Origin: Panorpa germanica
Taxonomy: Eukaryota; Arthropoda; Insecta; Mecoptera; Panorpidae
DNA length: 64,000 bases
Reading direction: 5' to 3'
Assembly (NCBI GenBank): GCA_963678705.1
Contig: OY783221.1
Span: 10,912,001 to 10,976,000, forward strand
How positions within the stretch are numbered: position 1 is the stretch's first letter; each line of letters starts with the position of its first letter. This document shows positions 1-10,876 of this stretch, one piece after another. The position numbers were made by a program, and so were the translations under genes. Under the pieces are notes generated by a model that saw nothing but the letters and a program-made list of their open reading frames with translations, had not been told where the DNA came from and ran no database searches.

Positions 1-840
1 ATAAAGAACTTCGTGCCTTTTAATTATATGAACTACTTTGTTCTACTTCCCATATCACCTCAACTTCCTTTTAAATGTTTTAAACTTTCTCTGGGTTTAG
101 TTGATATCAAATTAAATTGATTATGTACTACATACATAATCGTAACTTATTATACTGCGGTGTAGTAAACATAAATAGGCCGATGTTAAATAAATAAAAT
201 AGTTCTGCTAAGATCTACTAAAATTTAGTTCTACTAAAACTTTATTAATATTGTTTCATTATTAATGGCGTTCTGGATCAATATTACCTGTCCCAGATCT
301 TATAAATCACACGTTACGACTATATTTGATAATAATATTACTTCATAGAGACATTAGTGACGGTGTCGCGCCTTGAGAAATAACAATATAACATTAATAT
401 CATAAACTCGCTTAAACGGTAATAGTATTATGTTAGACAGTGTTACACCGTATACAATATAACACAGTGATGGTACAAAACGACTATATACTTGTACAGT
501 CTAATGTATATATATGAAGGCATATAGTTTAATTCTCGCATGCGCAATTATCCAAAACTAAAATTTTGATTAATATAGCACAGCGTTTGTATTAAGGTGG
601 TGTATAGCACCTGTCGGTGTTACAGGTATTTGGTGTTTTCATAAAGCACTCTGGGATGTATCCTATTAGTTTACCACAACTTCTCAACGTAAGATACCTC
701 TTGTTCTAGTGTTGCCAACCTGGGGTTCATTTAATGTGATTATGTTATTAGTTATTAGAAAGGACATGAGCTATCCGCTCTCCACACTTCTGCCAACCAT
801 TCCCGTATACGATATATATCGTTACGATATATCGAATTTT
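1..840. other. AT-rich non-coding stretch
   Basis: No gene is visible. Positions 150-203 contain a short sequence (AATAGGCCGATGTTAAATAA type) that reappears in similar form near 58580-58612, so it is probably a small interspersed-repeat remnant. The open frame around 709-912 runs into the tandem repeat that follows and has no coding character. Confidence 0.5.
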
Positions 841-900
841 ACGCTATATTGTCACGATATATTGTCACGATATATTGTTACGATATATTGTTACGATATA
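841..900. repeat. 13-bp tandem repeat
   Basis: About four and a half copies of a 13-base unit, CACGATATATTGT, with C/T variation at the first base. A related half-palindromic stretch with ACGATATATCG lies just before it at about 809-835. This is a simple minisatellite with no sign of function. Confidence 0.85.
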
Positions 901-1500
901 AACCCCGAATAATTTAGAATGTAACATTCATTTTAGGACAGAACTTAAAAATTAAAATGTGGAAAATACGAAATTTTATATAAACGTAAAATCTTTTGTT
1001 ATAACAGTGTATCAATATTTCCACATTTTCTTCAAGGATCATAATCTCTAAATTGTTTTCACCGTATCAATTCTTTTATTAAACATTCGCCTGCTCTTCG
1101 ATTACAACTTTTGATGCTCGCGAACTCTTTATCATAAGAAAAACATGACGTCTAACATTTTGATTGACAGTTCAGCGATGTTTACTTCTCCTAAACCAAT
1201 ATTCTTTAACTTACAGATGGTTAAATATAAAAATAACTCATATTTTCGTAATATCATCAACGTTGAATGTAGCCTTCATTTTTAACCTTCCATTTATAAA
1301 ATCATCAATAAATATTTTAATGATATCAATAAATATTTCATTTTATATTAATTTCATAAATGTTACTGTAAAAGCGCGATGTTTGGTACTTTGGTTGTAT
1401 TCTTATAATTGTTTGCTTTGTCATCTTGTTTGTTACTGTAAATGATAATACAGTAAAACTAATCTAAATTACACAGAATGCTTACTTATAATAATAATTC
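901..1500. other. AT-rich non-coding stretch
   Basis: Nothing supported. Several short open frames exist but they follow AT-rich composition and contain no recognisable domain. Confidence 0.5.
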
Positions 1501-1740
1501 AAATAACTTTTTTCCTCTCTCTTGCTCACTCATCTCTCTCTCTTTCCAAGTGACAGTTTTTCCATGCTTCTTGCACTTTACTGCCACTTTTCAGCTTTTT
1601 CTTCCTTTTTCTCATATTCCTTTTCTTCGCATTGTAAATTACAATAATTTATATTATACTTACAATATCGTTTAAACATTTTCTCGTTTCTTTCTTTCTG
1701 CTAACTTCGTTCCTTATTTCTATTCCCTTTTTCTCATTTT

Positions 1741-2075
1741 CTATTGAATTAGATCCATGTTTTCTTTTCCTGTAAGCGTCTGTATTCTTTTATAGTTTCT
1801 TTGCATCAAACTGCGCCTCAACCACCACTTTCTGCTATTTTCCTTCCCTACTGCTTTTCCTTTACTCCCTTTTTTGTTTTGTTGTCTTTCATCCTCTGAT
1901 ACGTCTTCGTCATCAACGTCTTCATCATCTTTCTCTTCCTCCTCATCATCTAGATCTTCTTAGGTTTCCTCTTTATTTTCTGCGTCTTTCTCATTTTCTT
2001 CTTCAAATGTTTCTTCTTTTTCATCATTACTTGACTCCTTTGCTTTAGCTTTAACTTTGACTAAACGATTGAATA
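1741..2075 (-). pseudogene. acidic ORF fragment with Trp/Arg-rich end, copy 1
   Basis: On the minus strand about 110 codons can be read with a single internal stop. The predicted peptide starts Lys-rich (KVKAKAKESS), passes through a long Glu/Asp run (EDLDDEEEEKDDEDVDDED), then SEDERQQNKKG, and ends in RKWWLRRSLMQRN and a stop. A diverged copy lies at 61289-61558 with the same order of segments, so this is part of a repeated, once-coding element. The acidic region followed by a WW-x-R motif is vaguely like the start of PIF/Harbinger-type transposases, which would fit the many TTA-flanked MITEs here. That is inference only. A LINE ORF1-like protein is an alternative. Confidence 0.45.
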
Positions 2076-2385
2076 TGTATGATATAAAGCACAGATAATG
2101 ATAATACAAGCAGTAATAATATTAATTATAACGAAACATTGAAACCAAGTCAATACAAAATATAAAGAAAGCCCAGATTTTCCTTCATCATGTTGTTGCT
2201 GAGCTAAAAACGATACCGTCGCATCATTTCAACTAATCTAAATAAATGTTGCAGATAGTTTGACTGTACTTTACTGTAAGAGTTAATTTTGAATGGCATC
2301 GGTATGTAGAGAAACACGAAAATGAAAATAAACATTGACAATGAATTGAATCTTGAATCAGTACAGCAGCTACGTCACTGATTGA

Positions 2386-2402
2386 ATTTACATTTGTATA
2401 TT
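2386..2402. repeat. target-site duplication, left (17 bp)
   Basis: ATTTACATTTGTATATT occurs here and again, identically, at 3493-3509. The two copies bracket the retrotransposon fragment between them. Confidence 0.9.
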
Positions 2403-3492
2403 TTTATTTATATATTAATTGTGTATGCCTTTCGGCTTTACAATCTACAGTATTATATTTCTAATACATTTCATTCCTATATACATTCCAAACTTAAAAA
2501 CTAAACTTAAAATAAACTTAAAATCTTCTCGACTTTTACTACTTCCAAAAGTGCTTTCTGCTTCTTCTTCTTTTGACCCTCTCTATTATCCTCCACCAGA
2601 TTATTTATTCTCCTGTTTTTCCTTTTCTTCTTACTATTTCCGCCATCCACCTCTTTCCTTCACTGCCTCCCTTTAATAGCTGTCCAATATTCCTTTCGCT
2701 TGCTACTTTTTCCTTACACTCAAACTTAATGTGCTCCAGTGTTTCGTCCTCCGCTCCACACATTCTACACTTTCTTTCCTCACTCTTTTCCCAGTATCTG
2801 TTTCCTTTTTCCTCATTTCCCAATCTAAACCTTGCTGTTCTTCTTATGTGTTTTATGTCCTTTTCTATAAGGTACTGAGGCACATTATTTTCCCATAACC
2901 TCTTATATCTTTTATTGTAGTTACTTTTTTCTATTTTTCCCATTCTCTCCTGCTGTTGTGTCTCCTTATCCCTTCTCCTTAGCTCCTCTGCCACACTTGC
3001 GCCACCTTCTCTTCTCCTCTCTGCCTCCTCGATCGCCATTCCATTCCTTTCAAAGTATTCTTTTCTCTTTTTTTGGACCTCCTTTCCCCCCATTCTTTAT
3101 GTAATCCTCTCTTATTTTCTTTAAGATTTTGCTTTCCGCTCTGTTCAATTTCTCCTCGTATTTTACCGCTCTTTCCCCTGTTTTAATTCGTATCTTGTCC
3201 CTCTTTAGCTCCTCCATCACCATGTATCCTGGCGTGCACCTGTCCAGCCCTAGAACCCATTTCATATATCTTACCTGTATTCTTTCCAACTTTTCTTGTT
3301 CCTTCCACCCCCAAACCTCTGCTCCATACGACATCATACTGGCTATCAGTCTCTCGTATATCCATATTCTCTTTTGTATGTCCCCCCCAAATACCTTTTC
3401 CCCTAGTCCCCATACCCGTCGCATTGCTTGCTCTGCCTTCTTTGCCACCTCCCTTATATGCGCCTCTTCTCCATTATTCTTTTTAAAAGTGT
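2403..3492 (-). mobile_element. 5'-truncated non-LTR retrotransposon (family 1, copy a)
   Basis: The minus strand encodes the C-terminal part of a non-LTR reverse transcriptase polyprotein in two overlapping frames. The first (about 3492 to 3050) carries a YGAEVWGWKEQEKLERIQ segment and RCTPGYMVMEEL, typical of the region after the RT palm and thumb. The second (about 3093 to 2605) holds a Cys-His knuckle, CRMCGAEDETLEHIKFEC. The change of frame near 3050-3090 points to a frameshift in this copy. The 3' end lies at the left. Exact 17-bp duplications at both borders show insertion by target-primed reverse transcription with 5' truncation. The open frame continuing right of 3492 to 3610 is flanking host DNA read through by chance. 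The copy at 44120-44684 is the closest relative. Confidence 0.9.
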
Positions 3493-3509
3493 ATTTACAT
3501 TTGTATATT
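3493..3509. repeat. target-site duplication, right (17 bp)
   Basis: Identical to 2386-2402. Marks the 5' border of the truncated retrotransposon. Confidence 0.9.
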
Positions 3510-4294
3510 AACCAGATCATTAGAATCTGTTGTTCATAATTCAGAAGATCCGTGCGTCTATCGATACGTCGAACGAATGCTTTTTGTTTCATTACATAAT
3601 TAACAGTCAATTTGTATGTTTATCTTCATTGTTTGTGAACCATTTTCTGAGGAATTGAGAGTGTGCTTGAGCTAATTACATTAAAATAACACTAAAGGAT
3701 ATTTATTTAATTCGCAATTGTTGTTACGCCAAGAAAAGTAGGTTATTATCGCTGTATTACCCAAAGATTGTTTTTACAGCTTGTACAGTAATTGTTAAAT
3801 TATCAGAAAATGAATGGATTTGTTAATAGTTGTAAATGTTAATAACAATTGAACTATACAACAAATAAAATGTGTTTATTAGCATAAAGTAAAGAATAAG
3901 AAATAGAATTTTTCATTTAACCTTCTATTTTAGCAGTGGCGTCACAGGGGGAAGTGAATCACATCAGTCTGCCTCTTACCATGAATTATTTCACAGTTTT
4001 ATGGTCATATGATTTTATCAATTGAAAGTGACTTAATTATCAAGTAAAAGTGACATAAGTTTAAGAAGTTAACTCACGCTCTCATAAAAACTAGCAAAAA
4101 CGTATCTATCTATATATTTTTTATTATGATCAAATACCGTATACATTTGTGATTATATTTGCATGAAAAATTATTAAAAAATATTATAAACTGATAAAGA
4201 TATAAGCTATTCCGTGGGACACGTTTGCGGGGTGGATTTTCAAGTGTCGAAATATGCTTAAAAGTATAATTATTAAATCTAAAACAGAAAAGAT
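3510..4294. other. AT-rich non-coding stretch
   Basis: No feature supported. A GTGGCGTCACAGGGGG stretch near 3936 has the look of a repeat-element end, but its partner was not found. Confidence 0.4.
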
Positions 4295-4297
4295 TTA

Positions 4298-4977
4298 GGC
4301 CTGTCTCAGTATGGCACCGTATTTAAGCGAATTTCTGCCGGACGTATACGGGCTACTACGCTTTACCTATCCGAACCATGTAAATGTAATGAGATCTCTC
4401 TGGAGCTCTCAGACTGCAAGCTACAAAGCCGTCCGAATACGGACGGCACTACCTCGCACATTAGAACCGTATAAAGGCGAATTTTATCCAAGCGTTACCA
4501 CTACTACAACGATATCCTATCCGAACCTTTGTAAATGCAAACAGCCGCCTCAGACTAGAGGGGATACATAAGATCGCTTGTTGTTACGCTGCAATACGGT
4601 TCAAATGAAATCTATCGGCGACATCGCTTGTGACGTGTATGTTCTGCATGCAGTTTATGTTTGTATTTCAGTGAATCATGGACACCGATACCGATACCGA
4701 TACGATAGAACTAAATTTAAATTCACGACAACCAGAACTCAGATATATAATAAATGCTAAAGTCCCTTTAATACCAGTAGTGTATCGATAAAAATTAAAG
4801 TAAAAGTTTGCTCTCATGATAAATTATATAAGTGCTAAAGAATTCCAATACACCCCCTAATACACGACTACAGACATCTGTGACACACATAGGCGGTTTG
4901 CTTTGTAGCTCATTCAAACCGCCGATTTACGTCCGAATACGCCGTCGCTTAAATACGGTCCCATACTGAGACAGGCC
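4298..4977. mobile_element. MITE with GGCCTGTC ends (PIF/Harbinger-like), 680 bp
   Basis: The left end begins GGCCTGTCTCAGTATGGCAC and the right end is its near-perfect reverse complement, followed inward by further inverted similarity (CCGTATTTAAGCG). The element is flanked by TTA at 4295-4297 and 4978-4980. A 3-bp TTA/TAA duplication is the hallmark of PIF/Harbinger elements. Sub-terminal GCTACTACGCTTTACCTATC is shared with the shorter element at 39770-40089, so the two belong to one family. The interior is richer in GC than its flanks and contains CCGATA repeats near 4684-4702. The short open frames inside show no transposase motif. Confidence 0.85.
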
Positions 4978-5051
4978 TTAGATTTCTTGAAAATCTCAGG
5001 TTGGGCTAACACCTTAAGAATATACATTGCAATTTTATAGTATATTTACGA

Positions 5052-5155
5052 TTTTTTTTTTTTAATATTTATTTGAGTGCATAAACTTTATACAGTTATT
5101 AGCACTGTTACCAATGTATACATTTATACACGTTTTATAATATATATTATTTAAA
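5052..5155 (-). mobile_element. 3'-tail fragment of I-like retrotransposon
   Basis: A poly-T run followed by TTTGAGTGCATAAACTTT matches the reverse complement of the 3' end shared by the elements at 8230-8455, 24300-24705 and 43366-43738 (AAGTTGATGCACTCAAAT then A-rich). Only the last hundred bases are present. It is a dead, strongly 5'-truncated copy. Confidence 0.65.
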
Positions 5156-5159
5156 CAAC

Positions 5160-5560
5160 ATATAATTTTTATTCTATTTTTCAGCTTTTTCACATTCTAT
5201 TTTAAATTCTTCCATCGTTCCTTCTCTAATACCTTCATTATCCATCTTCCAATATCCTTTTCCTTGTTTCTATTTCCACAAAAACTGCATCGCAATCTGA
5301 TACTTGAATTACCTCCACTGCGACAACTCTCATTGCATTCCCTGTTTCTTTTGAAATGCACATTCTATCTATCCTGGATGAAGAATTTCTTATATTAGCA
5401 CTTTATTATTGTGTATCACTTTCCACATGTCTTCCAATTACTAATACTATTAATTAGGTCCTCCCATTGCACAACTTCTATTCTTTTAACTATATCCATC
5501 TCCTTTTATTCTTCCTTTTTCCGTTATTTTTTCTCTCTCTATTTTCGTTTTCATATTTTT
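5160..5560 (-). pseudogene. possible degraded retrotransposon coding fragment
   Basis: The minus strand gives a short stretch with RCSFCGNRNKEKDIGRW and a charged continuation. This resembles the zinc-knuckle regions of hymenopteran non-LTR elements, but it is broken by stops on both sides. The plus strand here is pyrimidine-rich, as are the other reversed copies in this window. The family is uncertain. Confidence 0.3.
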
Positions 5561-5771
5561 CTTTTGTTTATGTTTATGTTATATGTTAGCACTTAACCAA
5601 TTAAATATGAATGTATGAACGCCACTGACTTCTGGTTTGTTCAAATAATTAATTCAACTATCCGTTTTGGAAATTGTAACCCATTTCATTTTTACCCTAA
5701 AGTTTTATGGGCTTGATATAATAATTTAGTATTGTAGCAATATTTTCTATAAAAATACTTGTTTGTTTCAG

Positions 5772-5831
5772 GGTTCTTCCAAAATTGTGACCAGTGGATG
5801 CTGTGGATTCATCTCAGCCGACGAGATTATT
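5772..5831 (+). other. candidate internal exon A (60 bp)
   Basis: Preceded by a T-rich tract ending TTGTTTGTTTCAG and followed by a donor GTGAGT. The 60 bases are clearly richer in GC than the surrounding DNA. With phase 0 at both borders they read GSSKIVTSGCCGFISADEII without a stop. A second frame is also open but would end in a TAA when joined to candidate exon B. I do not recognise the peptide. It may be a small exon of a plus-strand gene whose long introns make up this window, or a non-coding RNA or cryptic exon. Confidence 0.35.
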
Positions 5832-5839
5832 GTGAGTAG

Positions 5840-7110
5840 CTTAATAAATTTTAGAATGCCATAATTTTTGTTCGTGTAATTTTATTAAGGTGTACTATAA
5901 CTGGTATCTTAAGAGCGCCGGGTTCACAAATTCTCTTCGCGTTAAATAGAGCTCCTGGAGTGAGATAGATCTTGTAGGCTACATACCTACCTTCACGGGT
6001 CTATATTCCTTTGAATGTAGTGATGAGTTTGAACATAAATATTTGTCAATTCTGTCAGTGCCTTAGGCGCATATATGAACTTTTAAAGATTCTGTAACAT
6101 TCCTGGCTCCCTCCTCCTCTCCTCGTCTTTAAGAAAAGTAAGGGGACTTTGAAAGTTTGTAACTTTATCAAATATTTGAAAATGTCTTTATATTCATCGA
6201 CTAAATTTAACAATTTCTAAATAAACTTTAAATATTATATAAATATGATACTACCCGATTAATAGTTTTATTAACGTTCGGAAAATTTCGTCGTAAACTG
6301 CGTTATTTTGAAAAGAAAATTGGCGTTCCATTTTTTACATCTGCCTTACTCTTACTACTGTACCCCCAGACTTTTCTTGCGACGCCCCTGGATACATGGC
6401 GGGCGGCATATCATTTTTTTTTGTTAATACACCCACCCAGCATATGATGAATTTCATTTTCCACCTACAATAACAGCTCCTTTCTGAGTTTTCCAAATTT
6501 ATTTAATCATTTTATACGAGTTTATCAAAATATTTAAGTAATGCAAATAATATACATTCATATTCTGTAAATTTATATATTTTATAAAATATTTCTCCAT
6601 AAAATATTTAAATTTATACGAAATATACAAAATTACAAGTATTTGAATTTCGTACAACTGTTGGCAAAAAATGCAAACAATCTCAATTCACTGGGTAAAT
6701 ATTTTTTGGGCGGGACTGGTTATAACTTGTTTGGGGCTCAATGAAAGATTTATTTATACTAGTCACTCCTTTAGATACAACAAAAAATAGCATTAATTTT
6801 TTAATCACCCTGTACAAATAAATATTTATAACATTTGATGAATATACTTAAATTTTGGAGTGAAATATTTACGCTTTTCACGTGCTTTTTTATCGTATTT
6901 AAAACAGTAGACTTTGAATAAAATTAATGGTTTTTAGGTTAGTAGAAAAATATAATTTCTTTTGCTATTACACAAGTATAAAGCAAATTATTTTGACAGC
7001 TTTGAAGTGTCTGAAAAGTTTGTTACAACAGAATCTATAGATCTTATATTGGAACATTAGCAATCGTAATTTCTTTTAATTAAGTATTGAAGACATTAGT
7101 CTGTATTTAA
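5840..7110. other. non-coding stretch with scattered repeat ends
   Basis: No gene. A CACCCTGTA motif at 6806-6814 matches the end signature of the small element at 13061-13157. A stretch near 6370-6415 with GCGACGCCCCTGGATACATG looks like another repeat end. The rest is AT-rich and featureless. Confidence 0.4.
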
Positions 7111-7121
7111 TGTATTTTTTT

Positions 7122-7138
7122 CTCTCTCTCTCTCTCTC
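7122..7138. repeat. (TC)n microsatellite
   Basis: An uninterrupted run of TC dinucleotides, about eight or nine copies. Confidence 0.85.
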
Positions 7139-7178
7139 CGCTTTTAAAGTGGGGCAGCTTAGCACAAATAAATGCCAG

Positions 7179-7345
7179 TATAGTCCAAATCACGATAGTT
7201 CGGCGGTGACTTATACTTAAAAGAGGTGAATAAGAGCGGTATAATTCTATAATACGATAATGAATTTTATCTTATTCGTTTCAATATACATTATAGAAAA
7301 ATAAGTGAGTCAGTGCTTTTTAGTTATATCGGCTATCCGGCACTG
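7179..7345. mobile_element. MITE half with TATAGTCCAA end (copy A)
   Basis: Starts TATAGTCCAAATCACGATAG. Over about 165 bp it is similar to the reverse complement of 7980-8144. Only one terminus is recognisable; the other was lost near 7345. Together with the opposite-facing copy at 7927-8144 it makes an inverted repeat about 800 bp apart. Confidence 0.75.
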
Positions 7346-7926
7346 AACAATTTTTTTTTTTAAAGAAATATTATTATTCCACATTGTATTGTTACTCACA
7401 AAAAGTGTGTGTACAAAATTTCAGTCCGGTAGCTTATCAGGAAATAATTTTAAAATCGTTTGCAAAGTTTTGACCACTATCAGTGATTTAAATAAACACA
7501 CAGAATATACTTATACGTGGAGCTTTATTTACTTTTCTAATAAAGATTTATTTAGCTGAAGTTAGTCGATGAAAGCTTTTTGAAAATGGTCATTTTCAAA
7601 CAACAGATGGCGTACCATGAGGACCGTAGTTCCATCATTATTCCTAATATACACATTAACCTATGGCCGGAATGTTTCTCTAGTGCTCACAATGGCTGTC
7701 AGTTGAGGTTTCCGTCGTTGAGGTTGTTGAGGCTTTTGAGGGTTACTTGGATTTCATCGAACCGATGGTAAAGTGTCCCATTAAACTATTATACCGCTCG
7801 GCTCCAAAAACGAAGTCCCTTAAACCACCAATTTTATTTGACTAAAATAGTGACAATAGCGTATAAGAGGGTGAATGTTAGAGCAGAGACGTTCAACCTT
7901 TTTATCTTTATAATATTTTATTTAGA
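7346..7926. other. spacer between inverted MITE copies
   Basis: Non-repetitive in this window. It contains a short open frame (7580-7771) with no recognised domain. GC is slightly higher around 7600-7760. No exon borders are convincing. Confidence 0.4.
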
Positions 7927-8144
7927 TATAGTTTAAATTACGAGAGTTCGGCTGCGACTCATACTTGAAACCAGTTGTGGGGTATAAACTGCCGATATAG
8001 CTAAAAGGCACTGACTCACTTGTTTTTCTATAATATATATAGAAACGAATAAGATAAAATTAATTATCGTATTATAAATTTATACCGCTCTTATAACCCC
8101 TTTTAAGTATAAGTCGCCGCCAAAATATCGTGACTTGGACTATA
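7927..8144. mobile_element. MITE with TATAG...CTATA ends, 218 bp (copy B)
   Basis: Both termini are visible: TATAGTTTAAATTACGAGAG at the left, and at the right CGTGACTTGGACTATA, whose reverse complement starts TATAGTCCAAGTCACG. Sub-terminal blocks GCGACTCATACTTGAAA and GCGACTTATACTTAAAA also pair. The flanking TA is compatible with a TA duplication, but the exact border is ambiguous. A single-end relative is at 35008-35055. Confidence 0.7.
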
Positions 8145-8229
8145 GATTCCTTACTCTTAAATTCTATGAAATTGTACTATATATTAACAAGGTACCCCTT
8201 CAGTATTTTAGATAGAATATAGAACAGAT

Positions 8230-8455
8230 TTCAGAGTTTCTTGCAGAGTTTTAGTTTTTAGTTAATTTTAAATCTCAGATATTAAGCAGATATTAAAAAA
8301 CCTGATTCACTTTATTAATGAATATAATTTGATCTCTATATTTGAAATACCCATACTCGTATTTATAAATTATAAATTATGTATTATAAATGTATTTATT
8401 GTTTTTATAACTATGGAAAGTTGATGAACTCAAATAAATCTTTAAAAAAATAAGA
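8230..8455 (+). mobile_element. 3'-tail copy of I-like retrotransposon
   Basis: The sequence from AAAAAACCTGATTCAC to GAAAGTTGATGAACTCAAATA follows the 3' end of the element at 24300-24705 block by block (AATACCTATACTCGTAT, AAATTATGT, AAGTTGATGCACTCAAAT). It covers the last few codons and the 3' untranslated region and ends in an A-rich tail. A 5'-truncated dead copy. Confidence 0.7.
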
Positions 8456-8884
8456 AATTAGGTTTATTTTTCAAGCACTTATTGAATTTTTTCTGGATTG
8501 TCTTTAGTTCACCACTGATGATTCGTTGGGTTTGATTTTTTGCGCAGGTAATTAAGAAATGGTATTTTATTTTGGTAATATTTAAATGATTGTTTATTAC
8601 TTTATGTTAGGTATTGTTCTTGGGTGTTGTAAACTGGGGTCATGAAGTGTTGTGCGCCACTGGAGTCGGCATTATGGAACTATTTATATTTGAAATTCCT
8701 GTTTATTGAGAATCTGTCATGAGTGATATACACTTGTATTGGCGTGGTGGCATTACTTGGTTTCTACCATATAATGTTGGTAGTATCTTCCATTGCTTGA
8801 TAGTATTGGTAATGGTATGGTTCTCTCTTTCCTCTTTCCAAGTATTAAATCAAGTGGATTATTTATATCCCATCTAAGTGCCTT
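8456..8884. other. non-coding stretch
   Basis: No feature supported. Composition shifts gradually to higher GC towards 8880. Confidence 0.4.
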
Positions 8885-9165
8885 CTCCTCCATGGTTTCA
8901 CGGCGGAATGCGCTCGGCTAGTACTCCTAGTACTAGAGCACTAGAGTGCGGGAACGCTAGAAGATTGTTTTGTTTGGTAGTACAGGGTCGAAACTTGAAA
9001 GCCTATTGGGGTACGTTCAGAACTATTTACAGTGCCGTACATTGAACAATGGATCTCTTTGCACGTAGTTTGTACGTGAGATATATCAATTCGCTGAAAT
9101 TGGAAAGACGTCGACATCTTGATTTAGTAAATCGCGGTACTCACGTAATAAATGTAGGCAAATAA
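8885..9165 (+). other. GC-richer island with a 38-codon ORF
   Basis: This stretch is visibly less AT-rich than its surroundings. It contains an open frame at 9049-9165 starting MDLFARSLYVRYINSLKLER and ending INVGK-stop. Codon composition looks more coding-like than in other short frames here. A potential donor (CAC followed by GTAATA) lies inside it at about 9144. No family is recognised. It could be a first exon, a conserved regulatory island or the relic of an unidentified element. Confidence 0.2.
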
Positions 9166-9198
9166 ATTCTAATTGGGTTTTGAAGCATGTTTTAATTT

Positions 9199-9218
9199 AT
9201 ATATATATATATATATCT
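9199..9218. repeat. (TA)n microsatellite
   Basis: About nine TA dinucleotides followed by CTATCT. Confidence 0.8.
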
Positions 9219-9228
9219 ATCTGTGCGA

Positions 9229-9330
9229 GCTATATATTTTGATAAAGTTGGTTATTAGGACCTCCAATGTCTAGTTATTTTTTAATTTGTCATAATGTTA
9301 TAGAAAATATTTACAATTAATAAGCCATTC
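9229..9330 (-). repeat. interspersed repeat family X, fragment
   Basis: TATATTTTGATAAAGTTGGT, then ATTAGGACCTCCAATGTCTA, then an A-rich block matches one end of the repeats at 35355-35903 and 47641-47990 in the same orientation. Only about 100 bp are preserved. Confidence 0.65.
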
Positions 9331-9479
9331 TTATCCCTTTGTCTTGTATTTATTTATTAATTTAATGTGTGTGTCGTTAGACTTTTCATTCTTTCAATAT
9401 TGAATCACGTAATTACATCTCATTGCCAACCTAAACTTAAAATTATTCTAACATTTAAAAAATTTAATAATTCAAAAAT

Positions 9480-10060
9480 TAATTGTCTGATTCTTATACT
9501 CTTATCCCTATAATTTCTTGCTCCCTGCTCCTCATTGTTTTTCTCGCTTTACTCTTTCTCCATCCTTCTTTTCTTCGCCACCCACCTCTATTTTCGTTTC
9601 TCTGTTAATCTTAAAATAGCGTTTCACCCCCATATACTCTAACGTCACTTTTTTCGCTGATACATTCCATTTCTTCCTAATATCTTTCCCTTCTTTTCAT
9701 TATCCATTCTAATTTTTCTCTTCTCTTTGTTATTCTTGTACTATACATTATCTGACAGCATTTTCACTTTGTTACATGCTATATCTCCTTTTTATCTTGT
9801 TCTTTATTCACTCCTTCTAATCCTGCAATATCTCTGTCAAGTCTACTTTACTTTCCAATTCTCCCTACTCCTATTCCTAATGTGCTCTAATGTTTCTACC
9901 TCCTTGTCACACATCCTACATAGTTAGTTTCTCTTCCTCCGCACCACATTACCTACTGCCCCTTTCTTCATTCCACTCTAAACCTCGCGATCATTTTCTT
10001 TTGTCTACGTTTCTGTTTTTCTAGATATTGCGACATTTCTTTCGACCATAACTGACTGTA
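9480..10060 (-). pseudogene. degraded non-LTR retrotransposon (family 1, copy b)
   Basis: The plus strand is a pyrimidine-rich stretch. Its minus strand can still be read locally as LCRMCDKEVETLEHIR, the diverged form of the Cys-His knuckle of the copy at 2403-3492. Upstream on the minus strand, near 10020, a segment like QLWSKEMSQYLEKQKRRQKK corresponds to the region before the knuckle. Many frameshifts and stops are present. The borders are approximate. Confidence 0.7.
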
Positions 10061-10069
10061 TCTAATATT

Positions 10070-10870
10070 GTAAATATGGAAATATATGGCAGATAATGAG
10101 AAATATAAGCATTGGCTGAGATTAGAAGAGCATTTACTTAACACATTCATTGTATTAAAGCAGTTCCTAAAATTAATAAAAATAATTTGTTAATCAGACA
10201 AAAAATTCAATTTATATCTTACTGTTTTTGTTATTGATGTTGATCAAATACTTTTATTTCTCTATTACTTTAAATAAATCATAAATAACAATTTGCAAAC
10301 CATTGTGTTGTATTATTTTTAAATTTTCCGTTCGTAGGAATAAGTAAAGCTCGATTTTAAAATGTAAATAAAACAAGTTGTGTGTGAAATATCCACTAAT
10401 TATTTGAAAGTATTTTTTATGGCATTAAGTGTGGAATATAACGTACTTCAAATGTCTGCCGGAGTTTTCTTGGTGGCTTTAATGACTTTGTCGCATAAAG
10501 CTGCAGTGCGATTGTGGCGATACAAATTTGCACACGTTGTTCAACGCTATAACCTTCCTTGCTGATTTTCCGGACACTACAAAACCATTGGCAACAAATT
10601 TAACATAAGTCACTTTAACACATGACAGCTATAACAAATTCCGACCGTCCCTATTGAAAGAGCGTCCCTTTAGAATGCCCAATTGCTACGTTTCTGCAGA
10701 TCTGCAAATTACATCCTCGGAATAAATAAACAGTTGATTTTACAGATATAGATCTCAAATAAAATTATGACGTGCAATACGCTAGCTACTAAATAAACAA
10801 ACTGTTAAATGTCACAGGCTATTATTAGATAAGTCCTGAAGATTATCTTTTCTTGTTGAATTCACCGGAA
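10070..10870. other. non-coding stretch
   Basis: No supported feature. A short open frame at 10380-10565 has no recognised motif or splice context. Confidence 0.4.
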
Positions 10871-10876
10871 ATGACA

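Noticed and set aside
2419..2878. Plus-strand open frames opposite the LINE fragment
   Set aside because: They are Ser/Leu/Pro-rich shadows of the purine-rich minus-strand coding region. The same occurs at 3129-3539 and 44521-44856.
4311..4760. Open frames in the GC-rich interior of the 680-bp MITE
   Set aside because: They lie wholly inside a terminal-inverted-repeat element, show no transposase motif, and the shorter family member lacks them.
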